NCBI GenBank assembly: GCA_963823675.1
Contig: CAWGMT010000012.1
Location: 496,001 to 560,000, forward strand
Source: CAWGMT01 sp963823675
Lineage (GTDB): Bacteria > Planctomycetota > Planctomycetia > Isosphaerales > Isosphaeraceae
DNA length: 64,000 nucleotides
Direction: 5' to 3'
The position numbers and the translations under genes are program-made. This document shows positions 10,805-20,864 of the stretch, piece by piece. Each line of letters opens with the position of its first letter. Position 1 is the first letter of the stretch. Under the pieces are notes generated by a model, which saw nothing but the letters and a program-made list of their open reading frames with translations, made no database searches and had not been told where the DNA came from.

Positions 10805-11028
10805 CTGCTCCGCCAGGTTCCGCCCTGGGCCAAAGCCTGCCCGCCGATATCCTTGCTACAGGGTCCTTTTTTCAGAAGTCATTGACTCCGAGACTCGGCG
10901 TTTCGGCCCGTCTTTCGTTCACCGTTGACAAGATACGCTCGCTTGATTAGAAACACGCACGCTCACGTGGCGACGCGATCGTTTTTCTGCGCCGGTGCGT
11001 CCCGAACCAGGGATGGTGGGGGCACGTT

Positions 11029-12527
11029 ATGTCCTGGCGTCTCAATCTGTTCGATCACCCGGCGTGCCTGGCTGCTCCCGCTGTTCAGGCACCAAACGGG
11101 CTCGGCGAGAGGATGCTCGTTGCGCAGTCGATCCGGCTCACCCGCGCGATCGCCCGCGAGGGCTTGATCGGACTGGCGCGGCGAAAGGCGGCCCGGGCGG
11201 CCAGCGAAATGGCCCATCGCGCCACGATCAGGCGCTTCGAGCAAAAGCCCTGGCAGTCCGACGGCCGGCCCGTTTTCCTGCTTGTCAGCCACCACTTTGG
11301 AGGCGGCACCGAGCGGCATGTTCGCGACCTGACAGGGTTGCTCCAGAGCGAAGGCATACGCCCTGTACTCGTCCGCCCCGGCCGCGGTGGCTCGCTGGTT
11401 TGCGAAGAACGAGCGGCGCGCGGCGAGATGGCCTGGTGCCGCGCATTTCATCCGGACCGGGAGTCTCTGCAAGAGCTCCTCGATCTATTCAATCCCGTCC
11501 ACGCCCACGTTCACCATCTTGCGGGCGTGACGGATGCGTTGATCGAGCTTCTGGCCCAGCGCCGGGTTCCCTACGACTGGACGATTCATGATTACCACGC
11601 GATCTGCCCGCGCATCCATCTGATCGGGGAGCGAGGCGTCTATTGCGGTGAGCCCGAGCCCGCCGCTTGCGACCGGTGCTTGAGCCGTGTCGGCGACGAC
11701 CAGGGCTGCCGCGTGAGCGAATCGATCACGGTCTGGCGCGACCGCTTTCGGCGGCATCTCCAAGGAGCGCGGCGCGTCTTGCGCCCAGCCGGGACGTGGC
11801 GCGCAGGCTCGCGCGCTACATCCCCGGCCTGCGACTGGCAATCCGGCCGCACTTCGAGGAGACGAAAACGCCCGGCGTGCTCGCTTGCCGGCTGTCGCCG
11901 GGCGAGCCGGTGCGGGTGCTCCTTCTGGGCACGATCGTCCCTGCGAAGGGTTCGGAGCGCTTGCTGGCGTGTGCCCGCGACGCTCGCGCCCGCCGGCTTC
12001 CGTTGCAATTCCACGTCGTCGGATCGACCGACCGGGACGCCCAGTTCGCGAGGCTCAAGAATGTCCGCGTCAGCGGGCCATACCGGGATTCCGAGGTCTT
12101 CGAGCGGCTGGCAGCGGCTCGTTGCCATCTCGCCTTCCTGCCGACTGTGTGCCCCGAGTCGTTCATGTACGCGCTCTCGATCGTCATGGCCGCCGGCTTC
12201 TACACCGTCTGCTACGACCTCGGCGCGCAGGCCGACCGGGTGCGCGCGTGGGGTTGGGGTCAAACGCTGCCCCTTGACCTCGAACCGCAGGCGGTCAACG
12301 ACGAACTGCTGGATACTGCGCAACGATTGGCGGCCGAACCAGGTTGCCCGCTTCCGCCGGCTCCGGCCATGTATCCCGATCCGCTGAAATCCTATTACGG
12401 CTTCTCCGCCGACGAACTGGAACAGATCCGCCTGCCGCCATCCCGCCGAACGGCCGGCTCCAGTGCGAATCCCGACTGTTCAGATTTATGTAGTGATCAC
12501 GCTCCGCGTGATGGGCTGTCTCTGTAG
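11029..12527 (+). CDS. GT4 family glycosyltransferase (frameshifted)
   Basis: Start ATG 11029 after GGGGG. The N-terminal part has FLLVSHHFGGGTERHVRDL (an MSHHxGGG-type donor loop) and VHAHHLAG-like strands with the DWTIHDYHAICPR motif common in GT4 enzymes of cell-surface glycan clusters. A C-rich CDRCLSR segment near residue 220 may bind metal. The frame breaks at 11780-11781. Adding one G gives RRVLAPSRDVARRLARYIPG and continues through VRVLLLGTIVPAKGSERLL and the FLPTVCPESFMYALS region to 12527. The last dozen residues (SDHAPRDGLSL) and the stop are encoded by the first units of the palindromic array at 12490, so the natural C-terminus may have been replaced. Confidence 0.65.
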
Positions 12528-12620
12528 TCATCACGCTCCGCGTGATGGGCCGTCTCTGTAGTCATCACGCTCCGCGTGATGGGCCGTCTCTGTAGTCATC
12601 ACGCTCCGCGTGATGACTAC
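12490..12620 (+). repeat. Palindromic repeat array, family A, four units
   Basis: Four units with a 34-base period starting at 12490, 12524, 12558 and 12592. Each holds the core TCACGCTCCGCGTGA. The last unit, 12592-12620, is a perfect 13-base inverted repeat (GTAGTCATCACGC) around the loop TCC. The spacer between cores is nearly constant (GGGCCGTCTCT), so this is not a CRISPR. The array ends 17 bases before the start codon of the glycosyltransferase at 12638, whose ribosome site (AAGGAG) lies just after it, so any transcript from upstream carries four hairpins in its leader. Confidence 0.9.
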
Positions 12621-12637
12621 CGCAAGGAGCAGAGTTC

Positions 12638-13784
12638 ATGCATATCTTCACCAGCGTTACGGCAAATTATCTCCCCAAGGCCGCCGCGCTCGCCCATTCG
12701 GTCAAGCGTGTCCATCCCGAGGCTACGTTTCACGTCGTGCTTTCGGACGAGATGCCCGCATGTCCGCCGATCACGACGGCGGCATTCGACTCGATCATCA
12801 ACGTCCGCGAACTGCCGATCGACAGGCTCCCGACCTGGATCTTCCGCCATCGCTTGGTCGAGCTCTGCACGGCGGTCAAGGGAACGGCATTCGAATACAT
12901 CGCTGAACGCTTCGGCGCCGAACGGATCTTCTATCTCGACCCCGACATCATCGTCTCCAACCGCCTCGACGGCCTTGCGCGTGCCCTGGACGAGCACACA
13001 ATTCTCCTCACGCCGCACCAGTCCGACCCCGAGACCGATTTGCAGGCGATCCTCGATAACGAGCACTGTTGCTTGAGGCACGGCGTTTATAACCTCGGCT
13101 TTCTGGCAGTCAGAATGACCGGCCAGGGCCGTCAGTTCATTTCGTGGTGGGCCGATCGCACCCGCCGGTTTTGTTATGACGAGGTCCCGAACGGGCTCTT
13201 CACCGATCAGCGCTGGGTCGACCTGGCCCCGGCGTTCTTCGACGACATCGCGATCATTCGCGACCCCCAGTACAACGTGGCGACCTGGAACCTCACTCAC
13301 CGGCGCGACCGGCCGGGCCCCGTTCGAGATCCAGATCAACGGCCGGCCCCTGGTCTTCTACCACTTCTCGGGCTTCGACAGCGGCGCCCAGAAGGTGATG
13401 CTCGAGCGGTATGGTCAGCACAGCCCGGTCCTCTTCGAGCTGCGCGACTGGTACATCGACCGCTGCGAGGAACTGGGTCAAAAGGCGCTCTGCAAGATCC
13501 CGTGTATCTACAACGCCTTCAAGAACGGCCAGAAAATCACCGACGCCCATCGCTTGCTTTATCGCAGCCGCGAGGACCTGATGCGGGCGTTTCCGGACCC
13601 GTTCGATGCGAGCGACCCCGGGCGGTCCTACTTCCACTGGTACGAAAAGCACGGCGCGCACGCTGAGAAAGAAGGCGATCCCCTGGTGAAATTGATTCGC
13701 AAGCACGCGCCCGAGCCGGCCTTGCGGCTCGCCCGCAAGGCACGGACCGCCTGGCGAAGCTGGGCGATGGGTAGCGCGACGTAA
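12638..13784 (+). CDS. GT8-like glycosyltransferase (frameshifted)
   Basis: Starts MHIFTSVTANYLPKAAALA, the typical opening of GT8-fold enzymes, with the metal-binding Asp-x-Asp in RIFYLDPDIIV near residue 107. VYNLGFLAV and the WNLTHR segment follow, as in retaining GT8-like transferases. The frame breaks at the CCCC run 13318-13321. Removing one C gives NLTHRRDRPGPFEIQ and continues in the next frame with PLVFYHFSGFD and a helical C-terminal domain ending at 13784. Full length is about 381 residues. The ribosome site AAGGAG lies 10 bases upstream, directly after the repeat array. Likely adds a hexose to the locus glycan. Confidence 0.7.
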
Positions 13785-13818
13785 TACCAGAGTGCGCAAG
13801 CACGGGCCAGTTCCTACG

Positions 13819-13895
13819 AACCCGACGCACCAGCCAGGGACGCTGGCCGAGGCTCGCCCCTGGCACCACAAGTCCCCTCGCTGGCGCGTCGGGTT
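13819..13895. repeat. Inverted repeat, family C
   Basis: Left arm 13819-13840 (AACCCGACGCACCAGCCAGG...) and right arm 13873-13895 are imperfect reverse complements, differing at about three positions over 22 bases with a 32-base loop. It fills most of the gap between the GT8-like gene and wecB and could act as a terminator or an mRNA-stabilising hairpin. Distinct in sequence from families A and B. Confidence 0.7.
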
Positions 13896-13939
13896 GGTAT
13901 GGGCACGAGAGCACTCAGCACTGCCAAGAAAGGAGATCG

Positions 13940-15151
13940 ATGGCGCGCCAACAACCACGAACAATCCTCTGCGTCATCGGCACGCGGCCCGAGGCCATCA
14001 AGATGGCCCCGGTCGTCACGGCATTAGAGCGCGCACCGTGGGCGCGTTGCCGCGTGGTCTTGACCGGACAGCACCGCGAGCTCACGGATTCGGTGCTCGA
14101 GTTCTTCCGGATCAAGCCGCACATCGACCTGGACTTCATGCGGCTTGGGCTTCCTCTGGCGCAACTGGCCGTCCGCCTCACGAACGCGCTGACCGGCGTC
14201 TTCGACCGTGAAGAGCCCGACCTGGTGTTGGCCCAGGGAGACACGACGAGCGTGCTGGCGGCGGCCCTGGCCTGCGCCCGCGAGCGAATCCCGTTCGGGC
14301 ATGTGGAAGCGGGATTACGCAGCCACTCGCTCGCCGCTCCATTTCCCGAAGAAGCCAATCGCGTCGTGACTTCCCATCTCGCGACAGTCCACTTCGCCCC
14401 GACGATTTCGGCACGGCGCAACCTCGAGCGCGAGGGCATCGATCCCGCCGGCATCCATGTGACGGGCAATCCGGTCATCGATGCGCTCCTGGACGCGGCC
14501 AAACGCGATGTTCCGCTGCCGGTCACCCTCGATCCAGCCCGGCGCATGCTGCTGGTAACCGCCCACCGCCGCGATTCATTTGGTGAGCCGCTCTTGCGTA
14601 TCTGCCAGGCAGTCCGGGAGCTGCACGAGCACTGCGCCGATGTCGAGTTTCTCTGGCCGGTCCATCCCAACCCGAGCGTCCAGCCGGTGGTGACGAGCCT
14701 GATGAAGCCACTGCCGCGGGTGCGCCTTTGCAAGCCCCTGGCGTATGGAGAGTTCGTGGCGGCGATGAAGCGTGCCGCGATCATCCTCACCGACTCCGGC
14801 GGAGTGCAGGAGGAAGCGCCTGCCCTGGCCAAGCCGGTGCTGGTGCTGCGCGAAGAGAGCGAGCGTCCCGAAGCCATCGAGTTGGGAGTCGCGAAACTCG
14901 TTGGCCGCGACCCGAGCGTGATCGTTGCCGAAACGAGCCGGCTCCTCGGCGACGCCGATGCCTACAGGACGATGGCGCGGGGAATGAGCCCCTACGGCGA
15001 CGGCCACGCCGCCCCCAGGATTGTCGCTCTGGTGCGCAATCTGCTCGGAGCGCCGGAACGGGCCCGCCGAGCGCGCCGTTTCTCTCCCATACGCCACCCG
15101 CTGGCGCCTCTTATCAGGGCCGCGAACCGAAAGACTGGCGCGCCGGGTTAG
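13940..15151 (+). CDS. wecB: UDP-N-acetylglucosamine 2-epimerase (non-hydrolysing)
   Basis: A 403-residue cytosolic enzyme interconverting UDP-GlcNAc and UDP-ManNAc. The family landmarks are all present in order: GTRPEAIKMAPVV at the N-terminus, LTGQH, LAQGDTTSVLA, FGHVEAGLRS, FPEEANR, TGNPVIDAL, TAHRRDSFGEPL, HPNP, LTDSGGVQEEAPAL and the ERPEAIELG loop. The start ATG 13940 has AGGAGATCG directly upstream. The C-terminal 30 residues are basic and extend past the usual end. It supplies ManNAc-type precursors to the surrounding glycan genes. No wecC-like dehydrogenase is visible in the window. Confidence 0.93.
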   Translation: MARQQPRTILCVIGTRPEAIKMAPVVTALERAPWARCRVVLTGQHRELTDSVLEFFRIKPHIDLDFMRLGLPLAQLAVRLTNALTGVFDREEPDLVLAQGDTTSVLAAALACARERIPFGHVEAGLRSHSLAAPFPEEANRVVTSHLATVHFAPTISARRNLEREGIDPAGIHVTGNPVIDALLDAAKRDVPLPVTLDPARRMLLVTAHRRDSFGEPLLRICQAVRELHEHCADVEFLWPVHPNPSVQPVVTSLMKPLPRVRLCKPLAYGEFVAAMKRAAIILTDSGGVQEEAPALAKPVLVLREESERPEAIELGVAKLVGRDPSVIVAETSRLLGDADAYRTMARGMSPYGDGHAAPRIVALVRNLLGAPERARRARRFSPIRHPLAPLIRAANRKTGAPG

Positions 15152-16382
15152 TCACGATAGGGATTGGCCGTTTCGAGTCGAATCGTGCGCCGTGCTGCCG
15201 TTCGTGTTCCCGTTGCCATTACCATTGCCGCTGGCGATCGAATGGATCAGCCCGCGCAAACGACGCCTGCCGCGAAGCGCGACTCCGATGATCGGATGCG
15301 ACTCGATTCGTTCCAGCCGGTCGCGGAGTTGTTCGTTATGCTCCCAGGCCCGGATCTCGCGCTCCTGAGACGCGATCAGCTTCGCCTGCATGGCGCTCGA
15401 GCGCTTCGGTTGTCTGCTCGAACAGGCGCTCCGCATCGACGAGCCGCGCATGCACGGAATGAAGATGTCGCTCGATCTCGAGGGCCCGTCGCTCCGCTTC
15501 TTCAAGCTGTGCGATCCGGTCCCGGCTCGCTTGCCATTCGCCCATGCGCATGTTCTCGAGCGCCCGGCTGTCGCGGTCGAGCTGGGCCTGGTTTTTTCTA
15601 GGATCCGGCGTCAGAGGCAAAGCGACGAGCGAATCAAAGAGCTCCTGCGATTCATGAGCGATCGCCGCAGGAACATGATGCACGCAAGTGTGGTCAAACG
15701 CCTCGTTGACGACATCATCGTCCCAGGTCAATCCACATTGCGTGACGACATCCTGAAGCGCCGTCAGGTAACTGGGTGCCCCGAAGCAGACGCTGCCCGG
15801 GTGTCCGTTCCTCGCTTCCAGGATCTGCTTGAGCCGCAGCAGGTGAACGCCCACGACGTCGAGCGCCGACCAGTATCCGACCAGGCCGTTCCGTCGGCTC
15901 ACCAGGCTCATGGCAATCTCGTGAGGCGATCGGACCAGCCCGACGGTGACGACGCGAAGTTCTGGAAAACCCTCCAGGACGCGCTCCCAGAACGGCCAGG
16001 CGAGGACCGTCCGGGGGTCCTTGAATCCCGCGATCCGGCCCGAATACAAAAGTGCGCGAACCAGCGATCGCCCCTCGGCGATCATCTTGTCGGGAATCGT
16101 GATCGAGTTGTCCCACTGGCCGCGCGTTTCGACGAATCGCGCCAGAGTCTCGGCCGAGTCGGGAAGATCGTCCCGGAATCCGTAAGCCAGGTTCTGAACC
16201 TCCCGGTTCAAGAGCATGAACGGCACCGATTCGAAATGCCCGTACGGATTGCTGGGTGCCGCCCCGTTCAGCGGAAATGGCCCCAGCGACATGCCCAGCC
16301 GCTGGAGGATGTTCGCCGTCAAGCTGGAGCCGCACCGGTGCATGGAAAGAAGGACTACGAGAGTCGGTTGTGTGCCTTCCAT
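15152..16382 (-). CDS. Sulfotransferase-like protein with C-terminal coiled coil (frameshifted)
   Basis: I use the ATG at 16382 (MEGTQPTLVVL), with AGGAG 10 bases upstream. The PAPS-binding P-loop-like motif is MHRCGSSLTANILQRLG just after the start. FKDPRTVLAWPFWE and the VTVGLVRSPHEIAMSL strand (3'-phosphate binding) follow. Residues about 280-370 are a predicted coiled coil (RIAQLEEAERRALEIERHL). Near 15390 the frame breaks, and the coiled coil continues in the next frame (MQAKLIASQEREI) to a low-complexity tail rich in Gly-Asn repeats ending at 15152. Probably transfers sulfate to a glycan or a protein-linked sugar. It is convergent with wecB, whose stop is adjacent. Confidence 0.6.
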
Positions 16383-16893
16383 GCTGCTTTGGCTCCTATT
16401 TTGACCCAGGCCTTGCGATTGCCATGGATGCACAATCGCGATCGTCAACTCATCACGGCGCCGGCGTGGAATTCTTCGGTCTCTGCCGGTCGTAAGGCTG
16501 GAATCCTGATCGGACTATAGGCAATTTTGTAAATACCGGCAATGGTGCCCATGATCCAATTGCGCTCGACCAGCCCTCGACGAAATCGGCTCGATTGAGG
16601 GCTTGCGCCCTTGCGTATTCTATCGGCTATAAAGGGGCGTAAGTTTGGGAATCTGGCGAATCCGCCGACTCTCACGGGCAGCAACTCGTCACCCGGACGA
16701 GGACGAGCGGCTTGACGTGTTCAGGTCACCTGTCTAGGATGTCCAGCCCACCTGGGTAAACGGTGCACTCCGGAGCGCGGCATGCCTTGTCCAACCCGTC
16801 TGGGGTCGGTTCATGAGGGCAAAGGGCCACTCCAAGTCTGTTGCCAGCACAAACGATCGAAATTGGATTCTCGAGGAGAGCGGGACGAACGCC
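16383..16893. other. Divergent intergenic region
   Basis: About 510 bases between the sulfotransferase and wecE, which are transcribed away from each other. The stretch around 16515-16550 is relatively AT-rich and may carry promoters, but I cannot assign boxes. A longer in-frame start for wecE exists at 16813. I see no repeat of families A-D here. Confidence 0.4.
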
Positions 16894-18109
16894 ATGGCCG
16901 CCAAGGATCACGAGATCGAGCGTCTGCTTGGTCGTTCGCTCGACGCTTCCAGCCGCATTCCGTTCAACAAGCCATTCATCGTTGGCAAAGAACTGTTTTA
17001 CATCGCTCAGGCTGTCACGAAAGGGAATATCGCCGGCGACGGACATTTCACGAAATCATGTTGCCGGTTCCTCGAACAACGGTTTCAGATTCCGCATGTC
17101 TTGCTGACTCCGTCGTGTACGGCCGCGCTTGAGATGGCGGCAATCCTGTGTGGCCTGGGGCCCGGCGATGAAGTGATCCTCCCTTCATTCACGTTCGTCT
17201 CGACGGCCAATGCCGTTGCAAGGCTGGGCGCTCGACCTGTCTTCGTCGATATCATCCCTGAGACGCTCAACATCAATGAGACGCTGATCGAAGGGGCGAT
17301 CAATGAGAGGACCAAAGCGGTGATTCCCGTGCATTACGCCGGTGTGGGTTGTCGAATGGATCGCATTGTGGAAATCGCTCGGAAGCACGATCTGAAAGTC
17401 ATCGAAGACGCCGCCCAAGGAGTCAACGCGTTTCACAACCACCGTGCGCTGGGGTCGATCGGCGACATGGGCGCGTTCAGTTTCCACGAGACCAAGAACT
17501 TCATCTGCGGTGAAGGCGGGGCCCTTTGCGTCAACGATCCGGCACTCCTCGACCGGGCGGAGATCCTTCGAGACAAGGGGACCAACCGCAGACAGTTCTT
17601 TCGTGGCCAGGTTGAACAAGTACACCTGGGTAGACGTCGGTTCGAGCTACGTCCCGAGCGAGATTTGCTCGGCGTTTCTCTACGCGCAACTGGAAATGAT
17701 GGAGGAAATCACCGAGGTCCGCCGGCGGCGTTATGAGTATTACCAAGAGCAGCTCAAACCCTTAGAGGAAGAGGGACTCTTGCGACTGCCGCATATCCCG
17801 ACGGACTGCCAGAGCAATTACCATCTCTTTTACGTAATTCTCCCGGATCAGGTAGCCCGGGATGCCTTGATGAACCATCTCCAGCGCCAGCAGATCCACG
17901 CGGTCTTCCATTATGTCCCGCTGCATTCCTCACCAATCGGCAAGACATACGGTTACCGCGATGGCGATCTTCCCTTCACAGAAGACATGAGTCGCCGACT
18001 GCTGCGAATCCCTCTCTATCACGAGCTCACCGATGACGAGCAAGGCCGCGTCGTCGCTCAGATTCACCATCACTTACGGCAAACTTCGGCCCGACGTCCC
18101 GCGGCTTGA
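16894..18109 (+). CDS. wecE: dTDP-4-amino-4,6-dideoxygalactose transaminase (frameshifted)
   Basis: PLP-dependent DegT/DnrJ/EryC1 aminotransferase of the WecE/RffA type, adding an amino group to a dTDP-4-keto-6-deoxy sugar. Nearly every block of the E. coli enzyme is recognisable: FNKPFIVGKEL, GDGHFTKSCCRFLE, LTPSCTAALEMAAIL, GDEVILPSFTFVSTANA, VPVHYAGVGCRMD, VIEDAAQGV, and FSFHETKN with the PLP lysine K201. The frame breaks at 17614-17617. Dropping one A gives FFRGQVDKYTWVDVGSSY, the expected sequence, and the rest runs to 18109. The ATG at 16894 is chosen because the protein then starts 25 residues before the conserved core; 16813 is an alternative. It is convergent with the next gene and pairs functionally with wecB in amino-sugar supply. 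Confidence 0.85.
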
Positions 18110-18175
18110 ACTGCGGCGGATCGGCTCAAAGCTGCCGATCATCATGGCCAGCGAGGATAACCTCGAACGCCTGGC

Positions 18176-19819
18176 TCATCGGCTCAGCACCGTGATACTC
18201 CCGTCGTTGGCGACGACTCGGGGGTAGTTTTGCCGGATGAAGCGCTCGAGGTACTGATGGGACTGCCGGGCTTCCCGCACGCCCACGTCGGCAGTTTTCT
18301 CGGGGATCGTTTCAAAATCAGCGGGAACGACGACGAGTCTGGGCATTTCCCGCTGGATCGCCTCCAGGTTCAGTTCGCTATCCCGCGGCGAGTCGAAAAG
18401 ACGCCGCATAGTAGGCATTATGCCTGCCACTGATCCGTCGCTTGGTGAGTGCGTAGAACTGGCAGTCGAGCGGAAAAACCAGAATCGAGTCGCGAGGGTC
18501 GGTCAGTTTCGTAACGGTCGATAAAGCTGCCGTTCGTGAATCGCCGTCAAATTCACCGAGCGGACGGGCCAGGCCACGGTATCGATAGAGAGGCCAGGGA
18601 GCGAACTTCTCGAGGTCACATTGCCCCCACTGTGACAGCTTCAGTCCGACCACGACCAGCAATGTCGCGTAACCCACACCTGCCACGCGACTCCAGGGCT
18701 TTACGCGTGCACCCGAACCTACACCTTCAACCCCGCGCAGGAGCCAGGAAACGATCAATGAGGCGCTGACAATCGCAGCCGGGATGACCTGGAGGAGGTG
18801 CAGTGGGCCCATCCGGTGCATAGCCTGGTGCAAGGAAGCCGTCCCGACCAAGGCTGTCGCGAGCAGGAACCAGGACCGCGCGTCGAGCTTGCCGGCCCGC
18901 CCTCGCTGCCAGACGGCAATCATCGCCCACAGGTACGAGGTGGGGATCAGCCAGTATGCCACGATCAAACTACGGATCGAGGGAAGCGGCTGCGACATGC
19001 CGCTGGAAACCGCGCGAGTCGCCTGGATTGTCAGCTCCAGGTAGCGTAGTGGAGCAAGAGTGTCCAGACGCTCGATCAGATAGACGCACCATGCCAGCGG
19101 AAAGACCGAGAATCCTACCAGGAAAAGCCCCAAGGCCCGCAAGAACCCGGGCCGCATTTCGCGGCGCTCGCTGGCCTCGACCAAGCCCAGAAAAACCAAG
19201 CTCGCCAGCAGTTCGGTCGTTCCGTAGTCGGGCCTGTAAAGCCAGCAAATACCCAGGATCAGGCCGACGACGACGACCCAGCACAGCGCCGAATGGGGGA
19301 ACACGAAAGGTAGCGGTGCCAGCCCCACAGGAGGGCCATCGGAATCAGCCAGACGTACCACTTGTAGAAACGCGCGGAAACGAGAAACCCAAAACCTGCC
19401 GCGATGATTCCCAATCGCTTCGAAGTATAACGGGAAACGAGATGATAAATCAGGAACAATGACAGTGCGTATCCCGCCGAGCAGAGAATCGTTTCCCCCA
19501 AGAGCGAATTGGAGGCCCAGAGACCCAGGGCGCTCGTGTAATGCACCAAGGGGCCGTAGGCGATCAAGAGATCGATACCGGGGACCTTGCCCAGCAGCAC
19601 CTGCGTCCCGATGCTGAGCTGCGACCCGTGGTCGCGGTTGGTGAGGAAAAACCCCAGCCCGGGAGCCTTCAGAAGAAACAGGGTGAGAAACCCCAGGAAC
19701 ACGATCGCCCCAAGAATGACATCGACTGTTTTTCGAGCTCCCTCGGCAGCGGAATCGACCGAGGGTGCCGTGACGATTCGCCCCCAACGCGGCGCTGGGT
19801 CGCCATCCGGCCCTTGCAA
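18176..19819 (-). CDS. Polytopic membrane glycosyltransferase-like protein (frameshifted)
   Basis: About 548 residues spread over three frames. The start at 19819 is followed by a first helix (VILGAIVFLGFLTLFLL), then NRDHGSQLSIGTQVLLGKVPG and YGPLVHY, an arrangement seen in planctomycete GT39-like proteins with a luminal Asp loop. About ten hydrophobic helices follow. The first break is at the G run 19295-19299 (one base missing); reading then continues as HSALCWVVVVGLILG. The second is at 18396-18399 (one base too many in AAAA), after which FDSPRDSELNLEAIQ continues to 18176. The soluble C-terminus lies outside the membrane in such proteins. Probably transfers a sugar from a polyprenyl-phosphate donor, but no catalytic residue can be assigned with confidence. 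Confidence 0.55.
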
Positions 19820-20129
19820 TCGCTTCTTCTTGCCCTAACGACATCTGCGCCCTCCCGGCACGAGGATCTCACCGTGTTAGACGATGAGTCACGCGGCGGG
19901 CGTATTCTACTGGCGGCAAATTTGTGCGGATAGGCGAAAACCGGCTCGTTGCCAACCTTCTGTTAGTGTACATCGCTTACGTACTTTCTCGACCTACCTT
20001 CCCGCGTCCTTTAGTGGTATCATGCCGACCCGATTAGCAAGCACCTGTGCCCGCAGCCTGGTAGCCAAGATGTGCAAGGGGAGAGCCTGGACACGCTCGG
20101 TCAGCTCGTCTTGCCGGGGGGAGAACGCT
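19820..20129. other. Divergent intergenic region
   Basis: About 310 bases between the membrane protein (minus) and the WbqC operon (plus). No repeat family and no RNA gene seen. An open frame upstream of 20130 has no protein-like composition, so I read this as the shared promoter region. Confidence 0.4.
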
Positions 20130-20864
20130 GTGGGAAAGCGACTCGCCATTTTGCAGTCCAATTACATACCGTGGAAAGGCTATTTTGATCTGATCAATTC
20201 GGCCGATCTCTTCATTCTCTACGATACGGCTCAATTCACGAAGAATGACTGGCGGAACCGAAATCGAGTCAAGACCCGCCAAGGCCCGACCTGGCTGACG
20301 ATTCCCGTGGCTCACCAGTTCGGACAGTTGATTCAGGATACAACCGTCAGCGATCCCAAGTGGGCCTCCAAGCACTGGACCACGCTTTCCCAGACATATG
20401 CGCGGTCCCCTTATTTCGCCAGATACAAGGACTGGCTTGATGGGCTGTATCGAGAAGCCGCCAGAGAGACAAAACTCAGCGCGATCAATCATCGCTTTCT
20501 ATCCGAGATATGCAGGGTGTTGGAAATCAAGACCCCCCTGTCGTGGTCGAGCGATTACCGCCTCGTCGAGGGCCAGACCCAGCGGCTAGTCGACCTTTGC
20601 AAGCAGGTCGGCGCCGCCGAGTACCTTTCCGGGCCGGCGGCTCGGGCTTACCTGGATGAGGGCCGATTCGAACAGGACGGTATCAAGGTCTCGTATGTGG
20701 ACTATTCCGGCTACGCGGAGTACCGACAATTGTATCCCCCCTTCGAGCATGGGGTGAGCATTCTTGACCTCTTGTTCAACGAGGGGCCAGATGCATCCCG
20801 ATACATGAAAAGTTTTGGAGAGTCCACCGTTCGGACTGGAGCCAGCAGGGGAGACGGCTCATGA
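20130..20864 (+). CDS. WbqC-like family protein
   Basis: A 244-residue protein starting at GTG 20130, with GGGGGGAG 8 bases upstream. The N-terminal RLAILQSNYIPWKGYFDLI and the following DLFILYDTAQFTKNDWRNRNRVKT are the signature of the WbqC family, found in O-antigen and capsule loci and often linked to dTDP-sugar modification. Later YLSGPAARAYLD and YPPFEHGVSILDLLFNEGP match the family C-terminus. The biochemical activity is not established from sequence. Its stop overlaps the start of the next gene (ATGA at 20861-20864), so it leads a four-gene operon. Confidence 0.85.
   Translation: MGKRLAILQSNYIPWKGYFDLINSADLFILYDTAQFTKNDWRNRNRVKTRQGPTWLTIPVAHQFGQLIQDTTVSDPKWASKHWTTLSQTYARSPYFARYKDWLDGLYREAARETKLSAINHRFLSEICRVLEIKTPLSWSSDYRLVEGQTQRLVDLCKQVGAAEYLSGPAARAYLDEGRFEQDGIKVSYVDYSGYAEYRQLYPPFEHGVSILDLLFNEGPDASRYMKSFGESTVRTGASRGDGS

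Noticed and set aside
17600..17630. Programmed ribosomal frameshifting as a general explanation
   Set aside because: Sites differ in direction and sequence, lack slippery heptamers, and one gene would need seven events.
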